A DNA stretch of 64,000 nucleotides, from positions 248,001-312,000 of the forward strand of contig NZ_CALJHY010000002.1 in the NCBI RefSeq assembly GCF_937770335.1, read 5' to 3'. Under the pieces are notes generated by a model. That model saw nothing but the letters and a program-made list of their open reading frames with translations. It was not told the origin of the DNA and did not search any database. This stretch comes from an uncultured Glaciecola sp. (GTDB lineage Bacteria; Pseudomonadota; Gammaproteobacteria; Enterobacterales; Alteromonadaceae). The position numbers and the translations under genes were made by a program. How positions within the stretch are numbered: position 1 is the stretch's first letter; the number at the start of each line of letters is the position of its first letter. Positions 9,733 to 19,478 of this stretch are shown in pieces.

Positions 9733-10293
9733 ATGACTGAAAAAACCGAAAAGCAAAAAATGCTAATAGGAGAAGCATACTTTCCTAGCAACAAGCAATT
9801 GCAAGCCGATAGAATGAACGCTAAAACGATTTGCCATCACTTCAATCAGCTGCCTCCTAACCAGTTTAAACAAGGGATGAAGGCGCTAAAAGGACTTCTG
9901 GGTAGTGCGCAATCATTTTGGATTGAGCCACAATTCTATTGCGACTATGGTTACAATATTCATTTGGGTAAGCAGTTTTATGCCAATCATGGATGTATTA
10001 TATTAGACGGTGCGCCGGTAATCATTGGCGATGATGTTATGTTAGCCCCAGGTGTTTTGATATCTACAGCAACGCATCCCTTAGATGCAACAAAACGTAA
10101 AAAAGGCATTGAAACAGCACACGCTATTACAATAGGTAATAGCGTGTGGATTGGTATGGGGGCAAAGATTTTGCCAGGTGTGACTATTGGTGATAACGCT
10201 ATCATTGGTGCAGGGGCAGTGGTAAATAAATCAGTTGCTGCGAATACCGTTGTTGCGGGTGTGCCCGCAAGAGTAATAAAAGAGCTCCAGTAA
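9733..10293 (+). CDS. Sugar O-acetyltransferase (Maa/LacA-like hexapeptide family)
   Basis: 186-residue acetyl-CoA-dependent O-acetyltransferase of the maltose/galactoside acetyltransferase group. The N-terminal Maa-type domain (MLIGEAYFPSNKQLQADRM) is followed by a left-handed beta-helix of hexapeptide repeats (IGDDVMLAPGVLIST, IGNSVWIGMGAKILPGV, IGDNAIIGAGAVV). The catalytic His sits in the THPLD motif, and the C-terminal VAGVPARVIKEL is typical. The natural acceptor cannot be read from sequence. It appears to be a single-gene unit. Confidence 0.9.
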   Translation: MTEKTEKQKMLIGEAYFPSNKQLQADRMNAKTICHHFNQLPPNQFKQGMKALKGLLGSAQSFWIEPQFYCDYGYNIHLGKQFYANHGCIILDGAPVIIGDDVMLAPGVLISTATHPLDATKRKKGIETAHAITIGNSVWIGMGAKILPGVTIGDNAIIGAGAVVNKSVAANTVVAGVPARVIKELQ

Positions 10294-10784
10294 AAAAGCC
10301 GCAAATAGCGATGTCAATCGCAGGAATCGATTGGGTCAGTATCTAAGAGCCCGCGTCGTTTTTGAAGTCGATTATATTCTAAATACCAGCTCTATGCAGT
10401 TATGTACATTGACTGAAAAAAATGGCAGTTATCACTTCGTTTAATATTATAATCGACAATATTTAGCATCTTAATGCAGCCGTAAGTTAAGCCATTTTAG
10501 GTGCTAAAGAAATGAGTGAACAAGAACCACTGTCCTTCCTTCTAAAGCTGACATCGGCTACATCAGAACAACAACGTAATTAAATTAGTGCTCACCATAA
10601 AGAACAAATATAGATAATCCTCATTTTAGAATGCCGACAACATAGGCGAGGTAAGCGTCTAAATTCTAATGACAGCTTGATAAGGGTCAAAATTTTTTTC
10701 ATTTTCCACTTCAATATATATGACGAATTATTGTTATTAATCGCTTTTTATAGAAAACACGAAATTTAATAAAGTGAGTGAACT
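10294..10784. other. Intergenic region, no clear gene
   Basis: About 490 bp of AT-rich sequence. Only a 23-codon frame starting with ATG at 10512 (preceded by AAAGAA) was noticed; it continues past its stop for a few coding-like codons, so it may be decayed sequence. No terminator, tRNA or riboswitch was recognised. Confidence 0.4.
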
Positions 10785-10997
10785 ATGGGCAGAAAATCCA
10801 AACGTGGTGTGACAGACAAAGCCTTAAAAACTGTTTGTGTTGAGGGTGTGTATATTATAGATAAACGGCTTGGTCATGATAGAAGACATAAAACGCATAA
10901 ATGCAAAAAAGAGTATGAGCGAAGAACCATTAACTTGGGACAAAATTGGAACCGACGGAGGCGGTCTAATGATATTAATATTGATATTGTTATCTGA
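10785..10997 (+). CDS. Small basic hypothetical protein
   Basis: A 70-codon frame with AGTGAG just upstream of the ATG. The product is very basic, with Arg/Lys-rich stretches (DRRHKTHKCKKEYERR and NRRRRSNDIN), and has no signal peptide or membrane segment. No family was recognised. It stands alone in a gene-poor region, so it may be a nucleic-acid-binding microprotein or a spurious frame. Confidence 0.35.
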   Translation: MGRKSKRGVTDKALKTVCVEGVYIIDKRLGHDRRHKTHKCKKEYERRTINLGQNWNRRRRSNDINIDIVI

Positions 10998-11688
10998 TAT
11001 GAGTCCGATTTGAAATCAAAGAAATAGGCGTTATAGTGCTTATAACTTATTGTCGCTCTCACTCAATTTATCCACTTCTTAACCAAAGTATTTATTCCTT
11101 AATTGCGTTGCCAATAATTAATTTTAGTAGCTTGTTGTCATAGAAGTTCCATCTCACAATATCTATTTGAAAGAAGCTGAGCATTATCACTTGATGTAAT
11201 TAATATATGGTCGGTTTACCTATATTCGGATGAGTCACTGTTTGATCACTTGACGGTGTCAGACTGTCACTAGGCTATAAATTTGGGGTCACAGACAGTG
11301 AATATAGACCTGTTATCAAAATAAGCATTAGTGACACCCAATCAAACGTATACCTGGCAAAAATACTTCGCCGACAAACTAGAAATCAGGTAATGCTATG
11401 CAAATGCAAATGCATCTTCATGGTTCATGAGTGTCGTTTCAAGTTTTAATATGACCGAACATCAAGCGCTGTAACCCAAGCGGCAGCATATTCTCACGAG
11501 AATTTATATGTTGTAACAATTCAACCAAGTATTAGTTTAATTCACCAACTATAATGGTGAAGATCCCAAACTGGTTTATCGTTAAATTATTAACTAATTG
11601 TTTTTATTCGTTATTACTTAACTGGCACATTCGATGCTAACTAAGAAGTATATGATTTAAAACAACAAGTCCAATCAAGGAACTGACG
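10998..11688. other. Long 5' region of the RND pump operon
   Basis: About 690 bp with no convincing coding frame on either strand. It must contain the promoter of the adaptor/permease operon. A TTGACG hexamer occurs at 11251, but the nearest TATAAA is 20 bp further, too far for a good promoter. No local repressor gene or clear operator palindrome was seen. Confidence 0.4.
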
Positions 11689-12804
11689 ATGAAAGCACTA
11701 ACTTATGGAAATGTAACTAATTCAATGAATAATAAATTTAAAATGGCAGCACTCGCTGCTCTTCTTAGTGCCGTTGTTTTGTTGAATGGATGTGGTAAAG
11801 CTGAAGCGACTAAAACAGAAGGTAAAATTGTAGAAGAAAATACAGAGAAGGTAATCCCCATTCCTGTTGAGGTCAGCGTTGTTCAAAAAGGTAGTATTTC
11901 ATCAAATTATACAACCACAGCAGTATTAGAAGCGAAAGAAGAAGCATTTGTAGTTGGCAGAGCATCAGGCATCATTGAGCAAATCATGGTCGAAGAGGGT
12001 GACTATGTAAAGAAGGGGCAAATCCTTGCGAAGCTAGAACCTGAAAGGTATGAGCTTAACCTTAGACGGGCTCAAGCCGATATGACGGGCATTGAAAAAG
12101 AGCTAGCAAAAATTAATAAAGTGTATCATCAGAAATTAGTCAGTGATGACACTTACGACAAAATTACAGCACAATATGAATCAGCAAAAGCAACACTCGC
12201 GTTAGCAAAATTAGATTTGAAAGAAGCGACTATCGTTGCACCTATTAGCGGATATATTGCAGAGAGAAATGCAAAAGTGGGTAATCTCACAGAATCGTTT
12301 CAACGCGAGAGAATGTTCCATATCGTTCAGCAAAAGGAACTATACGGCATTGTCTATTTGCCAGAGAAAGAGTTATCCAAAGTACATAAAGATCAAAAGG
12401 CTCGCTTAATCGTCACTGCCTTGAATGACGCAGAAATTAATGCGTTTGTTGAACGGATTAGTCCTGTTATTGATTCAAAAACAGGTACATTTAAAGTGAC
12501 ATTGCGCGTACCGAACAAAGATAAGAAACTAATGAGCGGTATGTTTACACAAGTAAGCTTAAATTATAACACTCGTGATAATGCAACGTTATTACCAAGA
12601 AAAGCGATGCTTGCGATGGATGACACCGTTAATGTATTTGTTGTCGATGACAAAGGGATAGCAAGCAAAATCACTATTAAAACAGGTTATCAAGAAGGTA
12701 AGTATGTTGAGGTAACTGAAGGATTGTCTGGTAACGAAACGGTCGTGATTACCGGCCATCAAAATCTAAAAGACAACGCTTTCGTTAATATCGTTAACGG
12801 TTAA
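11689..12804 (+). CDS. RND efflux periplasmic adaptor (membrane fusion protein), lipoprotein
   Basis: Adaptor that links the RND permeases to an outer-membrane channel. A lipobox (VLLNGC) about 35 residues in predicts a lipid-anchored periplasmic protein. Next come the barrel-sandwich/lipoyl half (GIIEQIMVEEGDYVKKGQILAKLE), an alpha-hairpin of about 60 residues, the second lipoyl half (ATIVAPISGYIAERNAKVGN), then beta-barrel and membrane-proximal domains. AAGGA seven bases upstream supports the ATG at 11689 over the internal ATG at 11725. The first permease follows after 14 bp. Confidence 0.93.
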   Translation: MKALTYGNVTNSMNNKFKMAALAALLSAVVLLNGCGKAEATKTEGKIVEENTEKVIPIPVEVSVVQKGSISSNYTTTAVLEAKEEAFVVGRASGIIEQIMVEEGDYVKKGQILAKLEPERYELNLRRAQADMTGIEKELAKINKVYHQKLVSDDTYDKITAQYESAKATLALAKLDLKEATIVAPISGYIAERNAKVGNLTESFQRERMFHIVQQKELYGIVYLPEKELSKVHKDQKARLIVTALNDAEINAFVERISPVIDSKTGTFKVTLRVPNKDKKLMSGMFTQVSLNYNTRDNATLLPRKAMLAMDDTVNVFVVDDKGIASKITIKTGYQEGKYVEVTEGLSGNETVVITGHQNLKDNAFVNIVNG

Positions 12805-12818
12805 TTGAGGGAATCATC

Positions 12819-15800
12819 ATGAACTTAATTAACGTTGCAGTGAAGCGACCCGTTACCGTTTGGATGTTTACCTTGGCTGTGTTGCTTTTTGGCTTAGTTT
12901 CACTGTCCCGTTTGTCTATTAACCTGCTCCCTGAATTGTCATATCCGACCTTAACTATTCGTACAGATTATATCGGTGCCGCACCCGGTGAAGTAGAGCA
13001 ACTGGTCACTAAACCAATCGAAGAAGTTGTTGGTGTGGTAAAGGGAGTTCGTAAAGTTGTGTCGGCATCTAAGGCGGAGCAATCTGATGTCGTGCTAGAG
13101 TTTGATTGGGGCACTGACATGGCTTTAGCCAGTTTAGAAGTTCGCGAAAAGCTCGATGTTTTATTTTTACCATTAGATGTAAAGCGCCCGTTGCTACTGC
13201 GTTTTAACCCGAGCCTCGACCCTGTTATGCGCTTAGGTTTAGGGGCCGTTAGTGAGCAAGTGAATAGCTCGGCTGGCATGGATATTAACGCCACTAAACG
13301 TATTCGAATTTACGCTGAAGAAGAAATAAAACGAAAGTTAGAGTCTATTGAAGGCGTTGCTTCAGTGCGCATAGGTGGCGGGCTTGAAAACGAAGTTCAA
13401 GTGCTTATTGATCAACAAAGAACGAGTCAACTTAACATTTCTATCAGTGAAATTATCCAACGCCTCAAAGACGAAAATGTAAACGCATCAGGTGGTCGTG
13501 TTGAAGACGGTTCACAAGAATACCTCGTGCGTACTATTAATCAGTTTGAAACCCTAGACGATATGCGCAACCTTTATATTGCAACACGAGAGGGCAAGTT
13601 TATAAAGTTGAATGACGTTGCCGAGGTCGTTGATGCATATAAAGAACGCGATTCAATTTCCCGTTTCAATGGCTTGGAGGGTGTTGAAATAGCGGTTTAC
13701 AAAGAAGGTGATGCAAATACAGTAGATGTGGCTAATGCCGTGACTCAACGTTTTGAAAATATTCGCCGTAATTTGCCTGAAAACTATGCGCTACAAAAAG
13801 TGTATGACCAATCTGAGTTTATCTCCAATGCCATAGCCGAAGTTAAATCGGCTGCCCTTATCGGTGGTGTTTTAGCTATGTTCATTTTATATTTTTTTCT
13901 CAAGAATGTTTGGGCAACTTTAATTATTTCCATTTCAATACCCGTTTCTATTATCGCTACCTTCAACTTGATGAATAGCTATGACATTAGCTTAAATATA
14001 ATGAGTCTAGGCGGGATTGCATTGGCGATCGGTTTGTTAGTCGATAATAGTATTGTGGTTCTAGAAAATATAGACCGCCACAAAAAGAACAAAGTTAACG
14101 CTATGGAAGCTGCCTCAATAGGCACTTCAGAAGTCTCAATGGCTATTGTTGCCTCGACCTTAACCACAATGGCAGTGTTTTTTCCTCTCGTTTTTGTTGA
14201 GGGTATTGCCGGGCAATTATTCAGTGACCAAGCGTTAACGGTTACTTTTGCTTTGTTAGTCTCCCTCGTTGTTGCGCTTACTCTTATTCCTATGTTGGCA
14301 GCGCGGGACAAATCTCATCTTAGTGTCACCACACAAGGCACTGAACTTGATTTAGGGCCGCGTTTTAAAGTAAGCAAACCAACGGGCAAAATTAAACGTT
14401 TTTTCTGGTACTTAGGGGCTCCGTTACGCTGGTTATTCAAAACTGTGTTCTATTTTATTCCTGCCGCTATTGTTGGATTTACAGTGTCTTTGTTTAGAAT
14501 TCTGAGCGTAGTACTAGGTGGGTTATTTAAACCGGCGCTTTGGGTATTTGATAAAATATATGATGCATTGTCTGCTACTTATTTTAAATTATTAGATTGG
14601 GCAATGCAGGCCAGACTCCTAGTTTTTAGTGTAATTATTTCAGTTTCGTTGTTATCAATAATGCTGATACCAAAGCTTGGTATCGAACTAATACCACCCA
14701 TGTCGCAAGGCGAGTTTGATGTGGAAATTACCCTACCTACCGGTTCAAGACTGGAAAACACTGACAAATTACTTTCCCAATTAGCTACTTTTACACAGCA
14801 ACAAGATGGGGTTGAACGAACCTATTCATTGGCAGGTACGGGGAGTTTAATGAATGCTTCACCGGCACAAGGTGGCGATCATTGGGGGAAACTGAATGTG
14901 GTAATGGAAAATATCGCAACTGTTGAGCAAGAACAAAAAGTCATTGAAGCGATGCGCGCTTACCTAAGAAATAAGGCGGGTATACAAAGTAAATTTGGTG
15001 CACCAGAATTATTCAGTTTTTCAACACCGCTAGAAATTGAGATCATTGGCTATGATTTGGTTAATTTAAAAAAATACGGTGATGTGTTAGCTGATGAGCT
15101 TGCAAAAAATAATCGTTTTGCTGATATCGAAAGCTCGTTGCAAAGCGGTAACCCTGAATTGAAAATCAATTTTGACCACTCAAAATTAGCACAATTAGGT
15201 TTGAACGCGCCGACTGTATCTAAGCTGCTAGCCACTAAAATAGGTGGGGAAATTGCGAGTAAATTCAGTATTGATGAGAGAAAAGTCGATATCTTGGTGC
15301 GTAATCAAGAGCAACAACGTGATTCAGTAGCCGATATTGGCCAAATTATCATTAACCCAGGAGCTTCACCCTCCATCCCATTGTCGGCTGTGGCTGATAT
15401 TGAAATGTCAGTAGGCCCAAGTGAAATTAGCCGTGTGAATCAACAACGTGTTGTCTTGGTTTCGGCAAACTTAGCTTATGGTGATCTCGGTGCAGCCGCA
15501 ATTGATGCACAACAAGCGATCGATAGCATCCGATTGCCTATCACTCTGCAAGCAAAGGTAGCAGGGCAAAGCGAGGAAATGAAGGCCAGCTTTGAGTCTC
15601 TTTATCTTGCGTTGGCTTTGGCAGTATTTATGGTGTATATCGTGATGGCCTCACAATTTGAATCCTTCTTACACCCGTTTCTTATTTTGTTTACTGTACC
15701 GATGGCTTGCGCCGGCTCAATATATGGTCTAGTACTAACAGGCACAAATGTAAGCGTAGTTGTTTTTATAGGCTTAATTATGCTGGCAGGTATTGTCGTT

Positions 15801-16157
15801 AATAATGCGATTGTGTTGATTGACCGAATTAACCAACTGCGCCAAAGTGGTGTTGAAAAGGGGGAGGCGATAATAGAAGCAGCACAAAGTCGATTGCGTC
15901 CGATTTTGATGACAACCTTAACAACTGTGTTAGGTTTGTTGCCAATGGCAATAGGTTTGGGTGAGGGCTCAGAAATTCGTACACCTATGGCAATCACCGT
16001 TATATTTGGCTTGTTATTCGCATCTTTGCTAACCCTTTTCCTTATTCCTGTATTGTACAGTCTGTTCGATCGCAAACAATTTAAGCCAGTTGTCGCTTCA
16101 GTCCAGGATTCCACTGCACGGACAGTAACAACAGCAGAGGAGCCTAGCCATGGATAA
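12819..16157 (+). CDS. RND efflux permease 1 (HAE1-type, enlarged)
   Basis: Proton-driven inner-membrane pump subunit of the AcrB/MexB superfamily, with 12 predicted membrane helices and two large periplasmic loops. At 1112 residues it is about 80 longer than AcrB. The extra sequence lies between the two halves, after LIPMLAARDKS, and contains amphipathic and hydrophobic stretches before TM7. The TM4 motif reads GLLVDNSIVVLENIDR, keeping the first of the two AcrB proton-relay aspartates and replacing the second by Asn. TM10 has GIVVNNAIVLIDRIN, so the AcrB lysine is Asn. Its 3' end overlaps the next permease by 8 bp. Confidence 0.94.
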   Translation: MNLINVAVKRPVTVWMFTLAVLLFGLVSLSRLSINLLPELSYPTLTIRTDYIGAAPGEVEQLVTKPIEEVVGVVKGVRKVVSASKAEQSDVVLEFDWGTDMALASLEVREKLDVLFLPLDVKRPLLLRFNPSLDPVMRLGLGAVSEQVNSSAGMDINATKRIRIYAEEEIKRKLESIEGVASVRIGGGLENEVQVLIDQQRTSQLNISISEIIQRLKDENVNASGGRVEDGSQEYLVRTINQFETLDDMRNLYIATREGKFIKLNDVAEVVDAYKERDSISRFNGLEGVEIAVYKEGDANTVDVANAVTQRFENIRRNLPENYALQKVYDQSEFISNAIAEVKSAALIGGVLAMFILYFFLKNVWATLIISISIPVSIIATFNLMNSYDISLNIMSLGGIALAIGLLVDNSIVVLENIDRHKKNKVNAMEAASIGTSEVSMAIVASTLTTMAVFFPLVFVEGIAGQLFSDQALTVTFALLVSLVVALTLIPMLAARDKSHLSVTTQGTELDLGPRFKVSKPTGKIKRFFWYLGAPLRWLFKTVFYFIPAAIVGFTVSLFRILSVVLGGLFKPALWVFDKIYDALSATYFKLLDWAMQARLLVFSVIISVSLLSIMLIPKLGIELIPPMSQGEFDVEITLPTGSRLENTDKLLSQLATFTQQQDGVERTYSLAGTGSLMNASPAQGGDHWGKLNVVMENIATVEQEQKVIEAMRAYLRNKAGIQSKFGAPELFSFSTPLEIEIIGYDLVNLKKYGDVLADELAKNNRFADIESSLQSGNPELKINFDHSKLAQLGLNAPTVSKLLATKIGGEIASKFSIDERKVDILVRNQEQQRDSVADIGQIIINPGASPSIPLSAVADIEMSVGPSEISRVNQQRVVLVSANLAYGDLGAAAIDAQQAIDSIRLPITLQAKVAGQSEEMKASFESLYLALALAVFMVYIVMASQFESFLHPFLILFTVPMACAGSIYGLVLTGTNVSVVVFIGLIMLAGIVVNNAIVLIDRINQLRQSGVEKGEAIIEAAQSRLRPILMTTLTTVLGLLPMAIGLGEGSEIRTPMAITVIFGLLFASLLTLFLIPVLYSLFDRKQFKPVVASVQDSTARTVTTAEEPSHG

Positions 16158-19100
16158 GTTCTCACACGCAGGCGCATTACTCGCTTCATTCGCTATACGG
16201 CGTCCGGTTACCATAACAATGCTGTTTTTGTCGTTACTTGTTATGGGACTCGGAGCGAGTCGTTATTTACCATTAGAAAAATTTCCCGGTATCGACTTCC
16301 CTGAACTATTTATTCAAGTACCGTATCAAGATGCAACACCGGCTGAAATTGAGAAAATGATCACGCGTCCGGTTGAAGAGGCGTTAGCGACCATGTCGGG
16401 TATTAAGCGACTGCGTTCTGTTTCGAATGAAAACAGTGCTGAAATCAATATTCGTTTTGATTGGGACGCAAATATAAAAGCTAAAAGTATAGAAGCTCGT
16501 GAAAAAATTGATGCTATACGTCATCTACTGCCGAGCGATGTTGAACGTGTCATGGTGTATAAATTCAACTTGTCTGATATGCCCGTTTTTCAATTACGCT
16601 TGTCTAGTGATCGCGATATTTCTAATTCATTTGATTTATTAGAGCGTAATTTGAAAATGCCGATTGAACGCATTAAAGGTGTTTCAAGAGTTGAATTATA
16701 TGGCGTGCAAAAAAAACAGATTTCAATTCGTCTTAACCCAGATCGAGTCGCTGCATTGCATGTTGATGTTGACGCATTAACCAGAATCTTGCGCGAAGCT
16801 AATTTTTCTATGACAGCGGGGCAATTTTTTGATCTAGACCAAAAAATCACGGTTAATCCAACGGGGGAATATAAGAGCAAAGAGGAAATTGCTGACCTAA
16901 TGGTGATGCGCAATGTGCGACTCAGTGACATCGCACAAGTGATGTATGAAACACCAGAGGCGATGGAAGGTAGACACTTAGATAAAACCCATGCGATTGG
17001 TTTGAATATCTTCAGAGAGTCGGGCGCAAACTTAGTTGAAGTGTCGGATGCTGTCATGGCAGAAATTGAAAATGCAAAAAACAGTAGTGCATTTAGCGGT
17101 ATCAATGTTTTTATTATGCAAGATGAAGCTACTAGTGTCACTCAGTCGCTGCAAGATCTAATAAATTCAGGCTTAATTGGAGGTTTTTTATCTATTATTG
17201 TGTTGTATTTATTTTTACGTAATCTGGCAACGACGCTGGTAGTTGTGTTATCTGTCCCTTTCGCCATTTGTATCACACTCGCTTGTATGTATTTTATGGG
17301 TTACACGCTAAATATTTTATCTCTTATGGGTTTAATGCTGGCAGTAGGCATGCTGGTAGATAATGCAGTGGTAGTGACGGAGAGTATTTTTCAAGAACGT
17401 GAAAAGTCGACTGATATAATAGAAGCAACTAAAAAAGGTGTTTCGTTAGTTAGCCTGGCTATTATTGCTGGCACAGCGACCACAGTGATTGTGTTTTTGC
17501 CGAACATTGTTGGGGTAAAAGCGGAGATAACCGTATTTTTAGAGCATGTAGCGGTCTCAATTTGTATATCGTTAGTGGCGTCGCTGCTGATTGCCCAAAC
17601 TCTCATCCCTTTACTCACAACAAAACTCAAAATTCAGCCGAAACCGGCGCAACAAAAGTCGTCAAAATTAAAAGTAATGTATGAACATGTTTTGAGATGG
17701 ACACTTGCGCATCAAAAAGCGACAGGGGTTATTGCGATTGTAATATTATTAAGTACCAGTATCCCAATAACATTGTTGAAAAGCGATGATGACAGCAATA
17801 ATAACCAAGATCGTATTTGGCTGAATTATGATATTCAAGGGAATTACAGTTTAGGAGAAGTAGAGAAGTCAGTTGCCAAAATGGAAGATTATTTGTATGC
17901 GAATAAAGAGAAATTTCATATCAAGCAAGTGTATAGCTACTACACTGCGGGTTTTGCTGTATCGGGAATTACCTTAGAAGATGACATACCCGTAAAAGTA
18001 ACAGACTTGAAAGATGATATTAGAGAGACAATGCCATTATTTGCTAGAGCCAAACCTTCGTTTCAGTGGGACCAAGGTTCAGGTGGCGGCGTTCAACTTA
18101 CCTTATTTGGTCAGAGCTCTGAAAACCTGTTGGAATTAGCCAATCAAATCGTACCGGTATTGAATAGCGTTGAAGGCTTAACTGATGTAAAAACCGATGT
18201 AGATGGTCAAGATTTTGAGCTACAACTGACCGTAGATAGAGAAAAAGCCTTTCGTTTTGGTTTGAGTTCAACGGATGTGTCGACAATTGTGAGCACTGCA
18301 TTACGCGGTTCAAATTTACGCACATTCAGAAGCGAGACAGACGGAGAAGTTAGTATTCGATTGATGTACGACGAGTCGCTACAAACCTCGGTCGAAAAGC
18401 TACGTAATCTGACTATTTTTCGCGATGAGAATCAAAACGTGACATTGGATATGGTGGCAAGCATGAAAGTAGAGCCACGGTTATCTCAAATACAACGCAG
18501 TTCGCGCCAAACTTCACTACGTATTGGTGGTAACTTGGAGTCTGATATCACGGTAGACGAAGCTCGCGAACGGATTGAGTTAATCATGCAGAACATTGAA
18601 TTGCCTGCGGGATATTCGTGGTCTTTAGAAGGAAGTTTTCAGCGTCAAGATGAAGACGAATCGATAATGCTAACAAATATGGTACTAGCTATTATCATGA
18701 TCTATATCGTGATGGCCGCGTTATTCGAATCATTGTTGCTGCCAACAGCAGTTCTTACTTCACTTATTTTTTCATTTACGGGTGTTTTCTGGGCATTCCT
18801 AATAACAGGTAATGCGATGACCGTGATGGGCATGATAGGCATGTTGATCTTAATGGGTATCGTGGTTAACAACGGTATTGTGCTAGTCGACCGAATTAAT
18901 CATCTGGCTAACACGGGAATGAGTGTGCCGGATGCAATAATTGAAGGGTGTTTAACTCGTGTCAGACCTATCTTAATGACAGTATTAACCACCGTGTTAG
19001 GACTGCTTCCGCTGGCCGTTGGCGACGTTAATATTGGTGGTGATGGTCCTCCTTATGCGCCTATGGCGATAGCAATTATTGGTGGTCTGTTATTCAGTAC

Positions 19101-19221
19101 TATCACCAGTTTATTCCTTGTGCCTTTAGCTTATTTGCTATTGCTGAAATTACGCCGAGCGACGGTGGAAATGATCAGTGAGAGTAAGATGATGGTGTCT
19201 AAACTCATTAAAGCAGCGTGA
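16150..19221 (+). CDS. RND efflux permease 2 (HAE1-type)
   Basis: Second AcrB-superfamily permease, 1023 residues, clearly divergent from its neighbour. It has the usual N-terminal helix (RRPVTITMLFLSLLVMGLG), TM4 motif GMLVDNAVVVTESIFQE and TM10 motif GIVVNNGIVLVDRIN, with the same Asp-Asn and Asn substitutions as permease 1. The start overlaps the end of permease 1 by 8 bp, so they are translationally coupled. One adaptor with two permeases resembles MdtABC-type pumps, in which the permeases form a heterotrimer; that is an inference here. No TolC-type gene follows. Confidence 0.93.
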   Translation: MDKFSHAGALLASFAIRRPVTITMLFLSLLVMGLGASRYLPLEKFPGIDFPELFIQVPYQDATPAEIEKMITRPVEEALATMSGIKRLRSVSNENSAEINIRFDWDANIKAKSIEAREKIDAIRHLLPSDVERVMVYKFNLSDMPVFQLRLSSDRDISNSFDLLERNLKMPIERIKGVSRVELYGVQKKQISIRLNPDRVAALHVDVDALTRILREANFSMTAGQFFDLDQKITVNPTGEYKSKEEIADLMVMRNVRLSDIAQVMYETPEAMEGRHLDKTHAIGLNIFRESGANLVEVSDAVMAEIENAKNSSAFSGINVFIMQDEATSVTQSLQDLINSGLIGGFLSIIVLYLFLRNLATTLVVVLSVPFAICITLACMYFMGYTLNILSLMGLMLAVGMLVDNAVVVTESIFQEREKSTDIIEATKKGVSLVSLAIIAGTATTVIVFLPNIVGVKAEITVFLEHVAVSICISLVASLLIAQTLIPLLTTKLKIQPKPAQQKSSKLKVMYEHVLRWTLAHQKATGVIAIVILLSTSIPITLLKSDDDSNNNQDRIWLNYDIQGNYSLGEVEKSVAKMEDYLYANKEKFHIKQVYSYYTAGFAVSGITLEDDIPVKVTDLKDDIRETMPLFARAKPSFQWDQGSGGGVQLTLFGQSSENLLELANQIVPVLNSVEGLTDVKTDVDGQDFELQLTVDREKAFRFGLSSTDVSTIVSTALRGSNLRTFRSETDGEVSIRLMYDESLQTSVEKLRNLTIFRDENQNVTLDMVASMKVEPRLSQIQRSSRQTSLRIGGNLESDITVDEARERIELIMQNIELPAGYSWSLEGSFQRQDEDESIMLTNMVLAIIMIYIVMAALFESLLLPTAVLTSLIFSFTGVFWAFLITGNAMTVMGMIGMLILMGIVVNNGIVLVDRINHLANTGMSVPDAIIEGCLTRVRPILMTVLTTVLGLLPLAVGDVNIGGDGPPYAPMAIAIIGGLLFSTITSLFLVPLAYLLLLKLRRATVEMISESKMMVSKLIKAA

Positions 19222-19478
19222 TGTAAAATGTGGTCTGTCTGCAACAGCCAAAAGCCTAACACATGGCTTATCAATCAAAGGTATATAAGACATTTTGAAT
19301 AGTTATATTATGACTGCAGAATTGCTTAGGGTTCAACATGGGTATAATGTTTGAGTATATTATCTTCACAAATAAAGGTATCTAGAGTTGATTTTAGATA
19401 ATGGTCTACAAGTATCATAAAATCAGCTAAAATCCCTCGCAGATCATATGAATTACTCTTTTTAAAGCGAACCAAAAT

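Noticed and set aside
10512-10583. 23-codon frame with weak AAAGAA site
   Set aside because: Too short, weak ribosome site and no recognisable relatives; mentioned only under the intergenic entry.
11251-11282. TTGACG...TATAAA as promoter of the RND operon
   Set aside because: The spacer is 20 bp, outside the normal sigma70 range, and it lies more than 400 bp from the gene.
15602-16189. 195-codon minus-strand frame
   Set aside because: Antisense shadow of the junction of the two RND permeases; no homology recognised.
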